Source of the DNA: Microlunatus kandeliicorticis
GTDB lineage: Bacteria; Actinomycetota; Actinomycetes; Propionibacteriales; Propionibacteriaceae
DNA length: 64,000 nucleotides
Assembly (NCBI RefSeq): GCF_014137855.1
Contig: NZ_JACGWT010000001.1
Span: forward strand, 496,001 to 560,000
Reading direction: 5' to 3'
Numbering within the stretch: the first letter of the stretch is position 1; each line of letters opens with the position of its first letter. The position numbers were made by a program, and so were the translations under genes. Positions 1-9,827 of this stretch are shown here, one piece after another. The notes beneath the pieces were generated by a model. That model did not search any database. It was not told where the DNA came from and saw only the letters and a program-made list of their open reading frames with translations.

Positions 1-1
1 C

Positions 2-1357
2 GTCAAGTTTAACGGTCGGGAGGAGGAAGCCGAGGTCAGATCGGCCATCGCCGAGTCCGACAGGGGCATGGCCGTCTACCTCAACGACGACGGCACGCTT
101 GTGTACATGCGGATCGTCGACAACGGCATCGTCGTGGGCCGCGAGATCGCACCAGCGCGAGACCTCCTGAATTTCAGCCAAGATGGGGTGGCCGTCGAGG
201 AAGCTACGCGGGCCGCCGCCGGCAGGTGGGGCCTCGCTGATCTGGTGCTTCGGCCAGTCATCGTCCCGAAGGGCAGCGGAATCCGCGAACTCGGTGATGG
301 AACGATCTTCGCCGGTCGCCGTGGCGTCAGCCTTCAAGTCAAAGCCCGAGGCGTCACCGGCGACAGTCCGGACAAGGCAGCAAGATGGATGTTGAAGAAC
401 GCTGCCCGCGGGCTCCGGCAGGCGCACGGAACTATCCGCACCACCCTACAGAACCCCACTGTCGACCTGACCAACCTGCGCGGGCGCACTGTGAGGATTC
501 ATGGCAGCACCGTCAGTTGGATCCCTGTCGTCGTGATCGACCACCCGAACCCTCCACCGACCGGTGTCGTTCCAGCGCCGGACCTCAAAGGCCCCAGCGT
601 TGTGTTGACCCGCCGTGACTGGGAGTTTCTCTGGGACCAACTGCGCTCCGCAACAGCTATCGTCGACTACCTTCATCGGGTCGCCGAGGAAGTAGAACCT
701 CTCGAGCTCGGCGCCGAGACCGATCGGTATCTCGACCTTGCAGAGAAGGATGCGCTGGCCCCGCCAGCGTCCTTGCCGACCTGGATCTCTGGGACCGACG
801 CCGAGCCCACAACGACGCCCCTACTTCCCCGCGATCCGGTGGCGTCGGTCGACCGGCTCGGGCATGCCATCTTCCAGCAGATACTTGAGGACGTTGCCAG
901 CACTGACTTCGCTGGAGAAGAAGCCGACCGCATCCGGCTTCTATCCCACATCGACCGAGTAGCGGTCGGAGCGCGAGCCGAGCTAGGCAGACTTCTTTTG
1001 CAGCGGCTGATTCGTTGTGCCGAGGCGGTGCCGGAGGGACACCGGATGGAGCACCGGATTCTCTATCTCGACCATGGAGCCCTACAGGTGACCTTCACGA
1101 CCATGTCACAGCTAACCGGCTACCACCAAGACTTCTACCGCTCGTGGCTACTATTACGTCGCCAGACCTTTCTGGAGCAGTCCGGCGCCCAGGGTCCGAT
1201 CTACCCGTGGACGGTCGGGGTGCTTCTCACACCCCGTCCCGACGGCCCACGGGCGTGGGACACGACGACCATATCCACGAACGGGCCGCCCGCCTACGAC
1301 GATGCGGACTATGAACGTCTCACTGAGGTCTTCTTGCCGAGCGATTCAAGCACGTAG
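2..1357 (+). CDS. Hypothetical protein, possible PD-(D/E)XK nuclease-like N-terminal part (5' partial)
   Basis: The reading frame is open from base 2, so the first ATG at 68 may not be the start and the gene probably begins outside the window. About 80-100 residues after that ATG the protein reads GDGTIF..GRRGVSLQVKAR. The acidic residue followed by a strand ending in QVK resembles the core of PD-(D/E)XK nuclease folds, but I cannot confirm the fold. The rest is charged and soluble, with no signal peptide or membrane segment. It sits at the edge of a region with a broken transposase and a relaxase, so it is probably accessory. Family identity is uncertain; coding status is well supported by the long uninterrupted frame. 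Confidence 0.75.
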   Translation, partial: VKFNGREEEAEVRSAIAESDRGMAVYLNDDGTLVYMRIVDNGIVVGREIAPARDLLNFSQDGVAVEEATRAAAGRWGLADLVLRPVIVPKGSGIRELGDGTIFAGRRGVSLQVKARGVTGDSPDKAARWMLKNAARGLRQAHGTIRTTLQNPTVDLTNLRGRTVRIHGSTVSWIPVVVIDHPNPPPTGVVPAPDLKGPSVVLTRRDWEFLWDQLRSATAIVDYLHRVAEEVEPLELGAETDRYLDLAEKDALAPPASLPTWISGTDAEPTTTPLLPRDPVASVDRLGHAIFQQILEDVASTDFAGEEADRIRLLSHIDRVAVGARAELGRLLLQRLIRCAEAVPEGHRMEHRILYLDHGALQVTFTTMSQLTGYHQDFYRSWLLLRRQTFLEQSGAQGPIYPWTVGVLLTPRPDGPRAWDTTTISTNGPPAYDDADYERLTEVFLPSDSST

Positions 1358-1462
1358 GTCGCCCGCGTGATCATCCTCCAAATCCGGGGCCAGTCATTGT
1401 CGTCGTTTAACCTCCAGGGCGGCGTTGGTGCGCGTCATCTGGCGCCAACTACGAATGTCTAC

Positions 1463-1920
1463 TCAGGAGTGACTCGAGTGCGAATCCCCGTTGCCGTAGA
1501 CGAAGACGTGTATCCACGGGTAGGAGCAGGTGATTCCAACTTGGCTTGGTTCGCAAACCTTGAACTGATAGTCAGTCTCGAATTCTCCGTGGCTCTGGCC
1601 CGCCCACGTCTGCCAGTAGCTCTCGTGATGGGCCACACTGATGTCAGGACCGTTGCCCTGCCCAACGGTCCAGTGATTGTTCTCAGAGGTGATGACGCAA
1701 CCCGCGTTCGCTGTCCAGGCCACGTCGACATACACCTTGAGCCTGTTGATGCTGCCGACCTCCATTCCAGGGTGGGTGTAGTAGCTACCCGACGTGCAGC
1801 CGCCCCCTGGAAGGGTGCTCGCACTGGGCCCTGCGCAGATCCCAACGCGGCTGCACCTGCGAGGGTCACGGCTGCAGCCGCGGTCGTCAGGCGCGTGATC
1901 GCTTGCCTCGCCATACTCAT
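1463..1920 (-). pseudogene. Small secreted protein, frameshifted after its signal peptide
   Basis: An ATG at 1920 follows a GGGAGA ribosome-binding site. It opens a good Sec signal peptide (MSMARQAITRL, then an Ala-rich hydrophobic core ending near ALGSAQG). That frame continues as low-complexity Ala/Arg sequence. The mature-looking part, with CTSGSYYTHPG, YVDVAWTANAGC, SYWQTWAGQSH and four well-spaced cysteines, is in another frame that ends at 1463 and has no sensible start of its own. A single indel between about 1810 and 1850 would join the two. I read it as one broken gene for a secreted Trp/Cys-rich protein of unknown function. A sequencing error would look the same. Confidence 0.55.
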
Positions 1921-2201
1921 CTTGCGTCTCCCGCTTGGCTCGGAGGTAGATCGTTCTACTCGCATCTAGACCTGATCGCGGTATCACTGAGGCGTCTGTC
2001 GAGAACTCGGTCATCTCCGGCCGGCATCAGGAGTACGCCAGGTTCCGCCCGCGTCAGGCGCCGTCGGGAAGGAGAGATGGGACGGCAGTGCGCGTCGGAC
2101 TCAGGTCAAGATCCGAGAAGCGTTCACAGACCCGTGAATGAACCGTGACGGGCAGGCTGAAGCGGCGCCGGTGGTGACCGACGCCGAAGTGGGGCCAGGG
2201 T

Positions 2202-3435
2202 TCAGGCGGCCGGGGCGAGGGTGACGGTGTGTCCGAGCTTCTCCAGTTGCGCGACGAGCCTGCGGGCGTGGGCCTCGGCGTTTCGCTTTTCGCGCCAGTC
2301 CGGGCCGAGGTCGCGGTAGGGCTCGTCTCGGATCAGCATCCAGTAGGCGGTGACCAGGATGGAGTGCGCGACCGCGACCTGGGCCCGGCCCATCCCGCGG
2401 CGGCGGGTCAGGCGGGCGTGCTTCGCGGCCAGGTAGTTCTTCGACTTCATCCGGCCGACCGATCCGGCCGCCTCGACCAGCATCGCGGTCAGCCACTTGT
2501 TGCCATGCCGCTTCCCCGCCGGGGTGACCCCGGCCGGCGGACTCGTTCATCGCCGGCACCAGGCCGGCCCAGGCGGCCAGATGGGCTGCGGTCGGGAACC
2601 GGGTCATGTCAGCGCCGGTCTCGGCGATGATCACCTGCGCCACCTTCGGCCCGACCCCGGGGATCGTCATCAGCAGGTCGATCTGGTGCTGCCAGGGCCG
2701 GCAGGCCTCCACGATCACGGCGTCCAGCTCGGCCAGGGCGTCCTCGACCAGTTGCAGCCGACGCAGCAGCGCTTTGGCCAGCTGGGCATCGTGGGCATCG
2801 AAGGTGCCGGTCAACGCCTGGGCCAGCTCGGGGATCTTGCGGCGCATCGGCCCGCGGGCCAACTCGGCCAGCTGCAGCGGGTCGGTCTGCCCGTCGATCA
2901 TCGCAGTCAGCATCGCCCGCGCCGACACCGTGTTCAGACTCGAGGCGACCGAGGACAGTTTGATGCTGGCGTCTTCCAACATCAGCTCCAGCCGGGTGGT
3001 GTCGCGGGTCCGATCACCCATCAGCTGCACGCGGTAGCGGGTCAGCAGCCGCAGCCGGCGGATCTCCGGCGGCGGCACGAACGACGGCGACAACAACCCG
3101 TGCTCCAACAGCTGCGCGATCCACTCCGCGTCGCGGACATCGCTCTTACGGCCCGGGACAGCCTTCATGTGGGCTGCGTTCAGCAGCCACACCGTCATCA
3201 CCTCCTCCAGGCAGTAGTACGGCGGCTACCAATAAGTCGAGGTTGACTCCATCGCCGCGATCTCCACCCCGGCCTCGACCAGCCAGTCCCGCATCAACCG
3301 CAACGACCCGAACGTCGTCTTGAACGTCCGCGTCTCCGCACGCCGGCCCCGCCGGGCACCCGGCGTCCGCAGGCACACCGTGACCGAGTCGTTCCCGACA
3401 TCCAGCCCGGCGACCCGGTCATACATCACCTCCAT
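2202..3435 (-). pseudogene. IS110-family transposase, inactivated by an amber stop and a frameshift
   Basis: The N-terminus (from ATG 3435: MEVMYDRVAGLDVGNDSVTV) carries the first Asp of the IS110 RuvC-like DEDD domain, followed by AAMESTSTYW. The codon after that Trp is TAG (3226-3228). The same frame resumes at once with the typical [18 protein letters not shown] and [17 protein letters not shown] segments. At about 2520 a frameshift moves the conserved C-terminus ([17 protein letters not shown], then the Ser-less tail ending LAPAA) into another frame. Both lesions must be repaired to give a full transposase of about 410 residues. IS110 elements usually lack terminal inverted repeats and none was seen. 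Confidence 0.85.
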
Positions 3436-3687
3436 GATCACCAACCCCTTCCCGACACCGCGGGACGGCCATCGCCCCACAGGCGTCGACCGGAGGGCGC
3501 CAGGACACAGACCCACGTGCTCGCAGCAACAATCAAGCGGCTACCGACAACCCGCGCCATACACCTCTACCGGCTCACCCGGACCAGTGTGTGTCGACGT
3601 CGCCGGCCGCCCCCCCACTCTCATCAGCCAGCGCAGCGATCTCGAAGAGTCGCAAGTCGGTTACACCTCTTGCAGATCCCTCTGAGT

Positions 3688-3703
3688 GGTAACTACAGTT
3701 ACC
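3688..3703. promoter_or_regulatory. Palindromic operator at the relaxase start (GGTAACT-AC-AGTTACC)
   Basis: This is a perfect 7+2+7 inverted repeat that ends three bases before the relaxase ATG at 3707. It contains TACAGT (3694-3699), a TANNNT -10-like hexamer seven bases before that ATG, as expected of a leaderless actinobacterial promoter. Near-identical palindromes lie at 21996-22011 and 28217-28232. A protein bound here would cover the -10 element and start codon, so repression is the simplest reading. Confidence 0.7.
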
Positions 3704-3706
3704 TTC

Positions 3707-6700
3707 ATGATGACCATCCACGTGCTGCACGCTGGGGATGGCTACCTCTACCTGATCCGGTCGGTGGCCGCTCACGACGCCCAGCGTGCGCCGGGCGAGA
3801 CGTTGGCTGGCTACTACGCGGCCGCCGGTCAGCCGCCCGGCCGATGGGCGGGCAGGCTCGCCACGGATCTCGGCGTCGCCGGCGAGGTAACTGAGGAACA
3901 GATGTGCTCGCTGTTCGGTGAGGGTCGGCACCCCAATGCTGACCAGGTCCGACAGGGCCTCCTCCACGACGGCTTCAGCGCCGACGAGGCCGACCGAGCC
4001 GTTCGTCTCGGTCGTCGTTTCCCCGTCTACGGCCGAGCCGCGACCCTGAACCCTGCCTTCGCGGAGGCGTACCGAGCCGAGGAGCGCTCGATCGGGAGAG
4101 GCCTCACCGACGAGGAGCGACTGACGATCCGGCAGCGGGTGGCCGCGGAGGACTTCGAGCGCCGCACCGGCCGTCTGCCGGTCGATCCGGTCGAACTGGA
4201 GGCCGTCGACCGCGGCACGTCCCGGAGCGCGGTGGCCGGCTACGACTTCGTCTTCACGCCGGTGAAGTCGGTGTCGGTGCTCTGGGGTCTCGGGTCACCC
4301 GAGACGCGGCGACAGATCCACGAGGCTCACCGAGCCGCCGTCGCTGACGCCATCCACTGGCTGGAGTCGAACGCCGCGTTCACCCGCACGGGCACCGAGG
4401 GTCAGGCGCAGATCGACACGACCGGGGTCATGGCGGCCACCTTCGACCACTGGGATTCGCGCGCCGGAGACCCCGACCTGCACACCCACGTCGCCGTCTC
4501 CAACAAGGTGCGAGGCGCCGACAGCAAGTGGCGCTCGCTCGACGGGCGGGCACTCTTCGCCGCAGCGGTCTCGCTCTCCGAGCGCTACAACACCCGAATC
4601 GAGGATGAGCTCCGCACCCGTCTCGGCGTCCGGTTCACCGAGCGCGGCGACGGCGAGGGGCGCCGGCCGGTCCGCGAGATCGACGGCGTCCTGCCCGCGC
4701 TGCTGAGGCAGTTCTCAAAGCGTCGGCTGAGCATCGAGGGCATCTACCGCGACCAGCTCGGCGACTACCGGGCCACCCACGGCCGCGAACCGTCCGAACC
4801 CGCCCGGCTCAGCCTCTACCAGCAGGCGACGCTCTCCGAACGACCCGAGAAGCAGCGTGGACGCTCGCTCGAGCAGATGGTCAGTGCCTGGCGCGTCGAG
4901 GCCGAGCGCGTGCTCGGGACCCCCGGGATCTCGGCTGCGATCGAGTCAGCCGCGCTCGGCCATCGCGCCGACCGCTCTGCCGTCGACGTCGATGCCTTGG
5001 CCGACGCCGTCCTGAACGTGCTCGCGAGCGAGCGGTCGACCTGGGCCATCCACCACGTCCGCGCCGAGGCGCACCGGCAGTCGCGGTGGGCGACCACCGA
5101 CGACCGGGATGGTCTGGTCGAGCAGATCGCGAAGCTCGCCACGGCCCCGGACCGGAGCATCCGGATCGAGACCCCGCGCGCGGTCGCCGAGCCCGCCGAG
5201 CTGCGGCGGGCCGACGGTCTGTCGGTGTTCGTCGAGCACGGCTCGGCCCGGTTCACCACCCGAACCATCCTCGACGCCGAGGAACGCATCGTCACCGCGG
5301 CTCGGAAGCGCGACGCGATCACGCTCGATCGCGACATCGTCCGGGCCGCCGTCGATCGGGCCGGGACCGGATCCCGCAGGCTCAACGACGGTCAGCGCGC
5401 GCTCGTTCGGTCGTTCTGCCTGTCGGGCCGACGGGCCCAGCTGGCGCTCGCGCCGGCCGGGGCCGGCAAGACCACGGCGATGCGCGCCGTCGCCGATGCC
5501 TGGTCCGCGGCCGGCCACGAGGTGATCGCGCTGGCGCCCTCCGCCGCAGCGGCCGACGTCCTCGCCTCGGAGATCGGCGTCCCGGCGGACACTGCGGCCA
5601 AGTTCGACCACGACCGGCCGGACGTCCGACCAGGAACGCTGATACTGGTCGACGAGGCCGGCATGACCGGGACCCTGGTGCTCGACCGTCTCGTCGCAAG
5701 GGCGGGCGCAGCCGGGGCGGTCGTCCGGCTCGTCGGTGATGACCAGCAGCTCGGCGCGGTCGAAGCCGGTGGGGTGATCCGCCAGATCGCCCACGACGTC
5801 GGCGCCGTCCGGATGGAGCAGGTGGTCCGGTTCGCCGACTCCGCCGAGGCCGCCGTCACGCTGCAGGTCCGTCGCGGGGACGTCCGGGCCATCGCCTTCT
5901 ACCTCGCCAAGGACCGGGTCGTCGCTGGCACCACCGAGACCGTCCCCGACGCGGCTTATGTCGCCTGGCTGACCGACCTCGACGCCGGCCGCGACAGCCT
6001 GTTGCTCGCTCCCTCGGCGAGTCAGGTGACCGCCCTGAACGCCCGAGCCCGCGCCGACCGGGTGCTGGCCGGAAAGGTGGCGGCGGACGGCGTCGCGCTG
6101 CGGGACGGGACGGTCGCGGGGGTGGGTGACCACATCACCACCCGCCGTAACGAACGCCTGCTGCTGGTCCACTCGGGCCGCGACTGGGTCAAGAACGGCG
6201 ACTCCTGGCGGGTCGAACAGGTCGGCGATGACGGAACGGTCACCGCCGTCCACCGACGGCACCGCGGGCAGGTCACCCTTCCGGCCGACTACGTCGGCGC
6301 CCAGGTCGAGCTCGACTACGCCCGGACCATCCGCCGGTCGCAGGGGCTGACCGTGGACCGCGCGCACCTCCTCGTCGATCCCCGGATGGCACGGGAGGAC
6401 CTCTACGTCGGCCTCACCCGGGCGCGGGAGTCCACCAGGCTCTACGTGGCGATCATGACCGAGCCGGGACCGGACCATCTGCCCGAAGTGTCGGGCAGCG
6501 CAGCCGACGTGCTCCGCGGCGTCCTGGCGCGCACCGGTGTCGAGCTGTCGGCGGCCGAGACGATCCGCGAGTCGCTGGCGGCCGCGGGTGACCTGCGCCG
6601 GATGGCCGTGGAGTACGAGCACGCGCTCGGCGTGAGCGTCGGCACCCGTTATGCCACCGCCGCGGAGTCCGTCCGCGCTGGGATCACCGCCGATGCCGCC

Positions 6701-7303
6701 TGGCCGTACGTGGCCCGCCGACTCCACCGGGCGGAGGCCGATGGCTGGTCGGTGACGGAGCTGCTCCGGCGGGCCGAAAGCCTGAGCGGCTGGGCGGATG
6801 CCCGGTCGGAGGCGGAGGTGATGGCCTACCGGATCGACCGGCTGATGTCAGCTGGCGAGCGGCGAACCGAGCGGCCCGTACCGACCTGGCTGGCACCACC
6901 GCCGGCCCGGCACCTCGAGGCACCCTGGGACGACTACCTGCCGAAGCGGTACCGGCAGCTCGCCGAGCGCGTGAGAGACCTGGCCGCCGAGACCGAACGC
7001 GACGGTCCACAGTGGCTGACCGATCTCGAGGCAGCACCGAACCGGCCCGAGGCGTTGCGGCAGGTCGTCAGCTACCGCGCCGTCTACGGCATCACGGATC
7101 CGTCGCCGCTGGGTCCGGAGCCAGCCCTTCGGTCCCGGCAGCACGAGGCTTGGACCGAAGCGACGAGAGCGGCGCGACACCACGACGAACCCGAACCCGA
7201 GCCGGCGGCAGCGCAACGCCTTCTGGCCGAACTCGAAGGGCCGTCGGTCGCGTACGACGAAGCGCCCCCAGACGTCCACCGAGCTCACGCACGCCACCTC
7301 TGA
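3707..7303 (+). CDS. MobF-family relaxase-helicase (TraA/TrwC-like)
   Basis: This 1198-residue protein would nick the transfer origin, stay covalently bound to the DNA and unwind it during conjugation. The N-terminus has the Tyr-rich MTIHVLHAGDGYLYL segment typical of actinobacterial MobF proteins. DLHTHVAVSNKV around residues 257-268 supplies the metal-binding histidines. The C-terminal RecD/TraI-like helicase has Walker A APAGAGKTT (Lys near 588), Walker B ILVDEAG, GDDQQLGAVEAGG and a final YVGLTRARE motif. I chose ATG 3707 (ATG 3710 is equally possible) over the upstream GTG 3686, because the promoter palindrome overlaps the latter. No lesion is visible. Confidence 0.93.
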   Translation: MMTIHVLHAGDGYLYLIRSVAAHDAQRAPGETLAGYYAAAGQPPGRWAGRLATDLGVAGEVTEEQMCSLFGEGRHPNADQVRQGLLHDGFSADEADRAVRLGRRFPVYGRAATLNPAFAEAYRAEERSIGRGLTDEERLTIRQRVAAEDFERRTGRLPVDPVELEAVDRGTSRSAVAGYDFVFTPVKSVSVLWGLGSPETRRQIHEAHRAAVADAIHWLESNAAFTRTGTEGQAQIDTTGVMAATFDHWDSRAGDPDLHTHVAVSNKVRGADSKWRSLDGRALFAAAVSLSERYNTRIEDELRTRLGVRFTERGDGEGRRPVREIDGVLPALLRQFSKRRLSIEGIYRDQLGDYRATHGREPSEPARLSLYQQATLSERPEKQRGRSLEQMVSAWRVEAERVLGTPGISAAIESAALGHRADRSAVDVDALADAVLNVLASERSTWAIHHVRAEAHRQSRWATTDDRDGLVEQIAKLATAPDRSIRIETPRAVAEPAELRRADGLSVFVEHGSARFTTRTILDAEERIVTAARKRDAITLDRDIVRAAVDRAGTGSRRLNDGQRALVRSFCLSGRRAQLALAPAGAGKTTAMRAVADAWSAAGHEVIALAPSAAAADVLASEIGVPADTAAKFDHDRPDVRPGTLILVDEAGMTGTLVLDRLVARAGAAGAVVRLVGDDQQLGAVEAGGVIRQIAHDVGAVRMEQVVRFADSAEAAVTLQVRRGDVRAIAFYLAKDRVVAGTTETVPDAAYVAWLTDLDAGRDSLLLAPSASQVTALNARARADRVLAGKVAADGVALRDGTVAGVGDHITTRRNERLLLVHSGRDWVKNGDSWRVEQVGDDGTVTAVHRRHRGQVTLPADYVGAQVELDYARTIRRSQGLTVDRAHLLVDPRMAREDLYVGLTRARESTRLYVAIMTEPGPDHLPEVSGSAADVLRGVLARTGVELSAAETIRESLAAAGDLRRMAVEYEHALGVSVGTRYATAAESVRAGITADAAWPYVARRLHRAEADGWSVTELLRRAESLSGWADARSEAEVMAYRIDRLMSAGERRTERPVPTWLAPPPARHLEAPWDDYLPKRYRQLAERVRDLAAETERDGPQWLTDLEAAPNRPEALRQVVSYRAVYGITDPSPLGPEPALRSRQHEAWTEATRAARHHDEPEPEPAAAQRLLAELEGPSVAYDEAPPDVHRAHARHL

Positions 7304-7328
7304 CCACCCACCCGAGAGGAACCAGACC

Positions 7329-7505
7329 ATGATCACTTCCGAGTCGCCGACAGTCCCGACCCCGAGAGCCCGCCGCGCTCCCGACCTGACCTTCGTGATC
7401 GAGCAGCTGCAGAACCAGCTCGACGACCTGACCGAGACCGTCCGTCTGCAGCAGGAGCAGATCGACCGGCAGGCGTCGCAGATCCGCGCACTCGAACGCG
7501 TCTGA
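7329..7505 (+). CDS. Small coiled-coil protein of the transfer region
   Basis: This 58-codon frame starts at ATG 7329 after a GAGAGGAA ribosome-binding site, 26 bases after the relaxase stop and 8 before the next gene. After a basic Pro/Arg start it reads FVIEQLQNQLDDLTE then LQQEQIDRQASQI, a strong amphipathic heptad pattern. That predicts a short dimeric or trimeric coiled coil. Tight packing between relaxase and ArdC/Toprim genes suggests a transfer-accessory role. No family is recognised. Confidence 0.65.
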   Translation: MITSESPTVPTPRARRAPDLTFVIEQLQNQLDDLTETVRLQQEQIDRQASQIRALERV

Positions 7506-7512
7506 GCCGACC

Positions 7513-9612
7513 GTGCCCGATGAAGACGCTCGCCGGACGCCGGGCGTCGATGAACTCCACGCCCGGCTGCTGGCCGCGGTCAAGTCGATCGAGACCGGCC
7601 AGAACTGGCAGGACTGGCTCGACCTCGCCGGTCGGCTGCACCGCTACAGCTTCCGCAACCTGATGTTGATCACGTCGCAGCGTCCGGATGCCACGGCAGT
7701 CGCCGGTTACTCGACCTGGAAGGCGGCGGGACGTCAGGTCCGACGCGGTGAGAAGTCGATCAAGGTGCTGGCCCCCGTCTCGAAGCGGGTCACGAGCAAC
7801 GACGATGATCTTGACGCGGAACCGGACGGGCGGAGCCGTGCAGACCGCAAGATCGTCGGCTTCCGGTCCGCAGCCGTCTTCGACATCGCGCAGACCGAGG
7901 GACCTCCGCTGCCCAGCCGGTCAGAGCCCCGGCTGCTCGACGGCGACGCTCCCGCCGGGCTCTGGTACGCGTTGGTGGCCGAGACGTCCGCCCGCGGCTA
8001 CCGCCTGCTCCGCGGCGATGCGGACAGGCTGGGTGAGGCGAACGGGCTCACCGACGTCGAGCGACGCGAGGTCTGGGTGCGCGACGACCTCACCGGTGCC
8101 CAGGCGGCCAAGACCCTCGCGCACGAACTCGGCCACGTCCTCCTGCACGCAGACGGCGAAGCCGAGCAGTGTCGCGGCGTCGTCGAAGTGGAGGCCGAGT
8201 CCGTCGCCTTCGTGGTGATGGGCAGCCACGGCGTTCGCTCCGACGACTTCTCGTTCCCCTACGTGGCGCACTGGGCCTACCCGCTCGCCGCCGTCGAGCA
8301 CGTGCCGATCACCGAGATCGTCAGCCGCACCGGTCAGCGCGTCGTCGAAGCTGCCCAGGCGCTGATCGACTCCACCCAGACCAACCACACCGATGATCAC
8401 GTCATTCGCGCGCTCGCGGACCGGGTTTCAGAGGCGGCCGAACGAACTGCCTCGCTGCGTAGCCGGGCGGAGGCGACGGCGCCCGCGGAGGTCGATCACC
8501 GTGTGCTGCTGGCCGTCGTCGCCGATACCCAGGAGTTCTTCCGTCGCAGGGCCGCGGGCTCGTGGGTCCCCGGCTACCTCGAGGGCCGCGGGCTCGGAGC
8601 GGCCGTCGGCAGCCACGAGATCGGCTACGCGCCGAGGGGTTGGACGACGCTGGTCGATCACCTGCGCAGTCTCGGGTACACCGACACTCGGATCGAGGAG
8701 TCCGGCGTCGCGGGCCGGGCCCGGACCGGGCAGCTCATCGACCGCTTCCGGGACCGTCTGACGCTGCCGCTCCGGGACCACCACGGCATGCTCGTCGGCT
8801 TCACCGCCCGCGTCGGACCCGACGCCCCCATCGACGCTCCGAAGTACCTGAACTCGCCCGAGACGGCGATCTTCCACAAGCACGAGGTGCTCTACACGCG
8901 AGCCGGCGGTTGGGGTCAGATCGCTGGGGGAGCACGTGCCGTCGTCTGCGAGGGGGCCTTGGACGCGGTGGCCGTCGACCTGGCCTCGGTGGCCTCGAGG
9001 AAACGGCTCGTCGGCGTCGCCTCCTGCGGGACCGCCTTCACCGACGACCACGGTCGAGCGCTCGCCGGCCAACTCGGTGGCGCGACGGTCTGCCTGGCCT
9101 TCGACGGCGACGACGCGGGTGTCAAAGCAGTCGAACGTGCCTGGTCGGCCCTGGCCGGTTCCGGGCACCTGGCCGTGGTCGCCGCCGAGCTGCCGTCTGG
9201 AGAGGATCCGGCGTCGTTTCAGCAAGGGAGTCCGGAGCGACTGGTCGAGATCCTGGTGGGTGCTCGTGGCGCCGCGTGGATGCTGGCAGACCGGAGAACC
9301 GGGGAGCGTCCACCGGACGATCCGGGACGGGCTCTCCTGGCCTATCGCAATCTCAGCGACTGGGCGGACCGGGTCCCGCGCGACCAGCGCATCGATTTCG
9401 TACTGCACATCGCCGGCAGGCTCGGCATCGATCCGACCGAAGCAGCCGCAGACCTCGGTCGACGGCACCCGCAGGTCCTGGCCGAGAGCACCGGCCTGGC
9501 GACCGTGCTGAACTGTGCGCGATGGGCACAGGAGCTGGGCCAGCCCACCCAGACCGATCGCGAGTTTCGAGCCGAGCCGGCGAACCTGCCTGCTCTGACG
9601 CGAGGGAGATGA
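7513..9612 (+). CDS. ArdC-type ssDNA-binding / zinc-peptidase-like / Toprim primase-like fusion
   Basis: GTG 7513 opens a 699-residue protein. Residues 1-110 resemble the ArdC N-terminal ssDNA-binding domain (NWQDWLDLAGRLHRYSFRN, then GYSTWKAAGRQVRRGEKS). Next comes an ImmA/IrrE-like zinc-peptidase core, AKTLAHELGHVLLHAD, with HELGH at 204-208. After a linker, residues about 340-600 resemble a DnaG-type primase core, with a KYLNSPET..FHKHEVLY segment, Toprim acidic residues in VCEGALDAVAV (about 480) and FDGDDAG (530-536). ArdC proteins protect incoming single-stranded plasmid DNA; the Toprim part suggests priming of the transferred strand in the recipient. Roles are inferred from domains and position behind the relaxase. 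Confidence 0.8.
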   Translation: MPDEDARRTPGVDELHARLLAAVKSIETGQNWQDWLDLAGRLHRYSFRNLMLITSQRPDATAVAGYSTWKAAGRQVRRGEKSIKVLAPVSKRVTSNDDDLDAEPDGRSRADRKIVGFRSAAVFDIAQTEGPPLPSRSEPRLLDGDAPAGLWYALVAETSARGYRLLRGDADRLGEANGLTDVERREVWVRDDLTGAQAAKTLAHELGHVLLHADGEAEQCRGVVEVEAESVAFVVMGSHGVRSDDFSFPYVAHWAYPLAAVEHVPITEIVSRTGQRVVEAAQALIDSTQTNHTDDHVIRALADRVSEAAERTASLRSRAEATAPAEVDHRVLLAVVADTQEFFRRRAAGSWVPGYLEGRGLGAAVGSHEIGYAPRGWTTLVDHLRSLGYTDTRIEESGVAGRARTGQLIDRFRDRLTLPLRDHHGMLVGFTARVGPDAPIDAPKYLNSPETAIFHKHEVLYTRAGGWGQIAGGARAVVCEGALDAVAVDLASVASRKRLVGVASCGTAFTDDHGRALAGQLGGATVCLAFDGDDAGVKAVERAWSALAGSGHLAVVAAELPSGEDPASFQQGSPERLVEILVGARGAAWMLADRRTGERPPDDPGRALLAYRNLSDWADRVPRDQRIDFVLHIAGRLGIDPTEAAADLGRRHPQVLAESTGLATVLNCARWAQELGQPTQTDREFRAEPANLPALTRGR

Positions 9613-9824
9613 GGATCCGCATGGACGCCGACCACGATGAGCCCGAGCCGACGGCCGCCGAGGAGTTCGAGCATCCGGCCTGGGACCCGTCGGAGATCCT
9701 GCGGCAGCGTGCGTGCAGGTCGCGTGCGGAGGCCGACGCCGCGCTGGGCGAGCTCCGCGAGTCCATGTCGGACAAGGAGATCCTGGACGAGTTCGGGATC
9801 GACGTCGCCAGGTTCGAGGACTGA
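9609..9824 (+). CDS. Small acidic protein of the transfer region
   Basis: ATG 9609 overlaps the stop of the preceding gene (ATGA), which implies translational coupling. The 71-residue product begins MRIRMDADHDEPEPTAAEEF and is acidic and mostly helical; it includes WDPSEILRQRACRSRAEADA and ends DEFGIDVARFED. ATG 9621 is an alternative start. It has no signal peptide or membrane segment and I do not recognise a family. The next gene starts four bases after its stop, so it is part of the relaxase operon. Confidence 0.65.
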   Translation: MRIRMDADHDEPEPTAAEEFEHPAWDPSEILRQRACRSRAEADAALGELRESMSDKEILDEFGIDVARFED

Positions 9825-9827
9825 GCC

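Noticed and set aside
1367-1969. 200-codon open frame on the plus strand
   Set aside because: It is antisense to the better-supported secreted-protein remnant, has no ribosome-binding site and has low-complexity composition.
4946-6727. 593-codon frame on the minus strand
   Set aside because: It is a shadow of the relaxase gene in high-GC DNA; the relaxase frame carries all family motifs.
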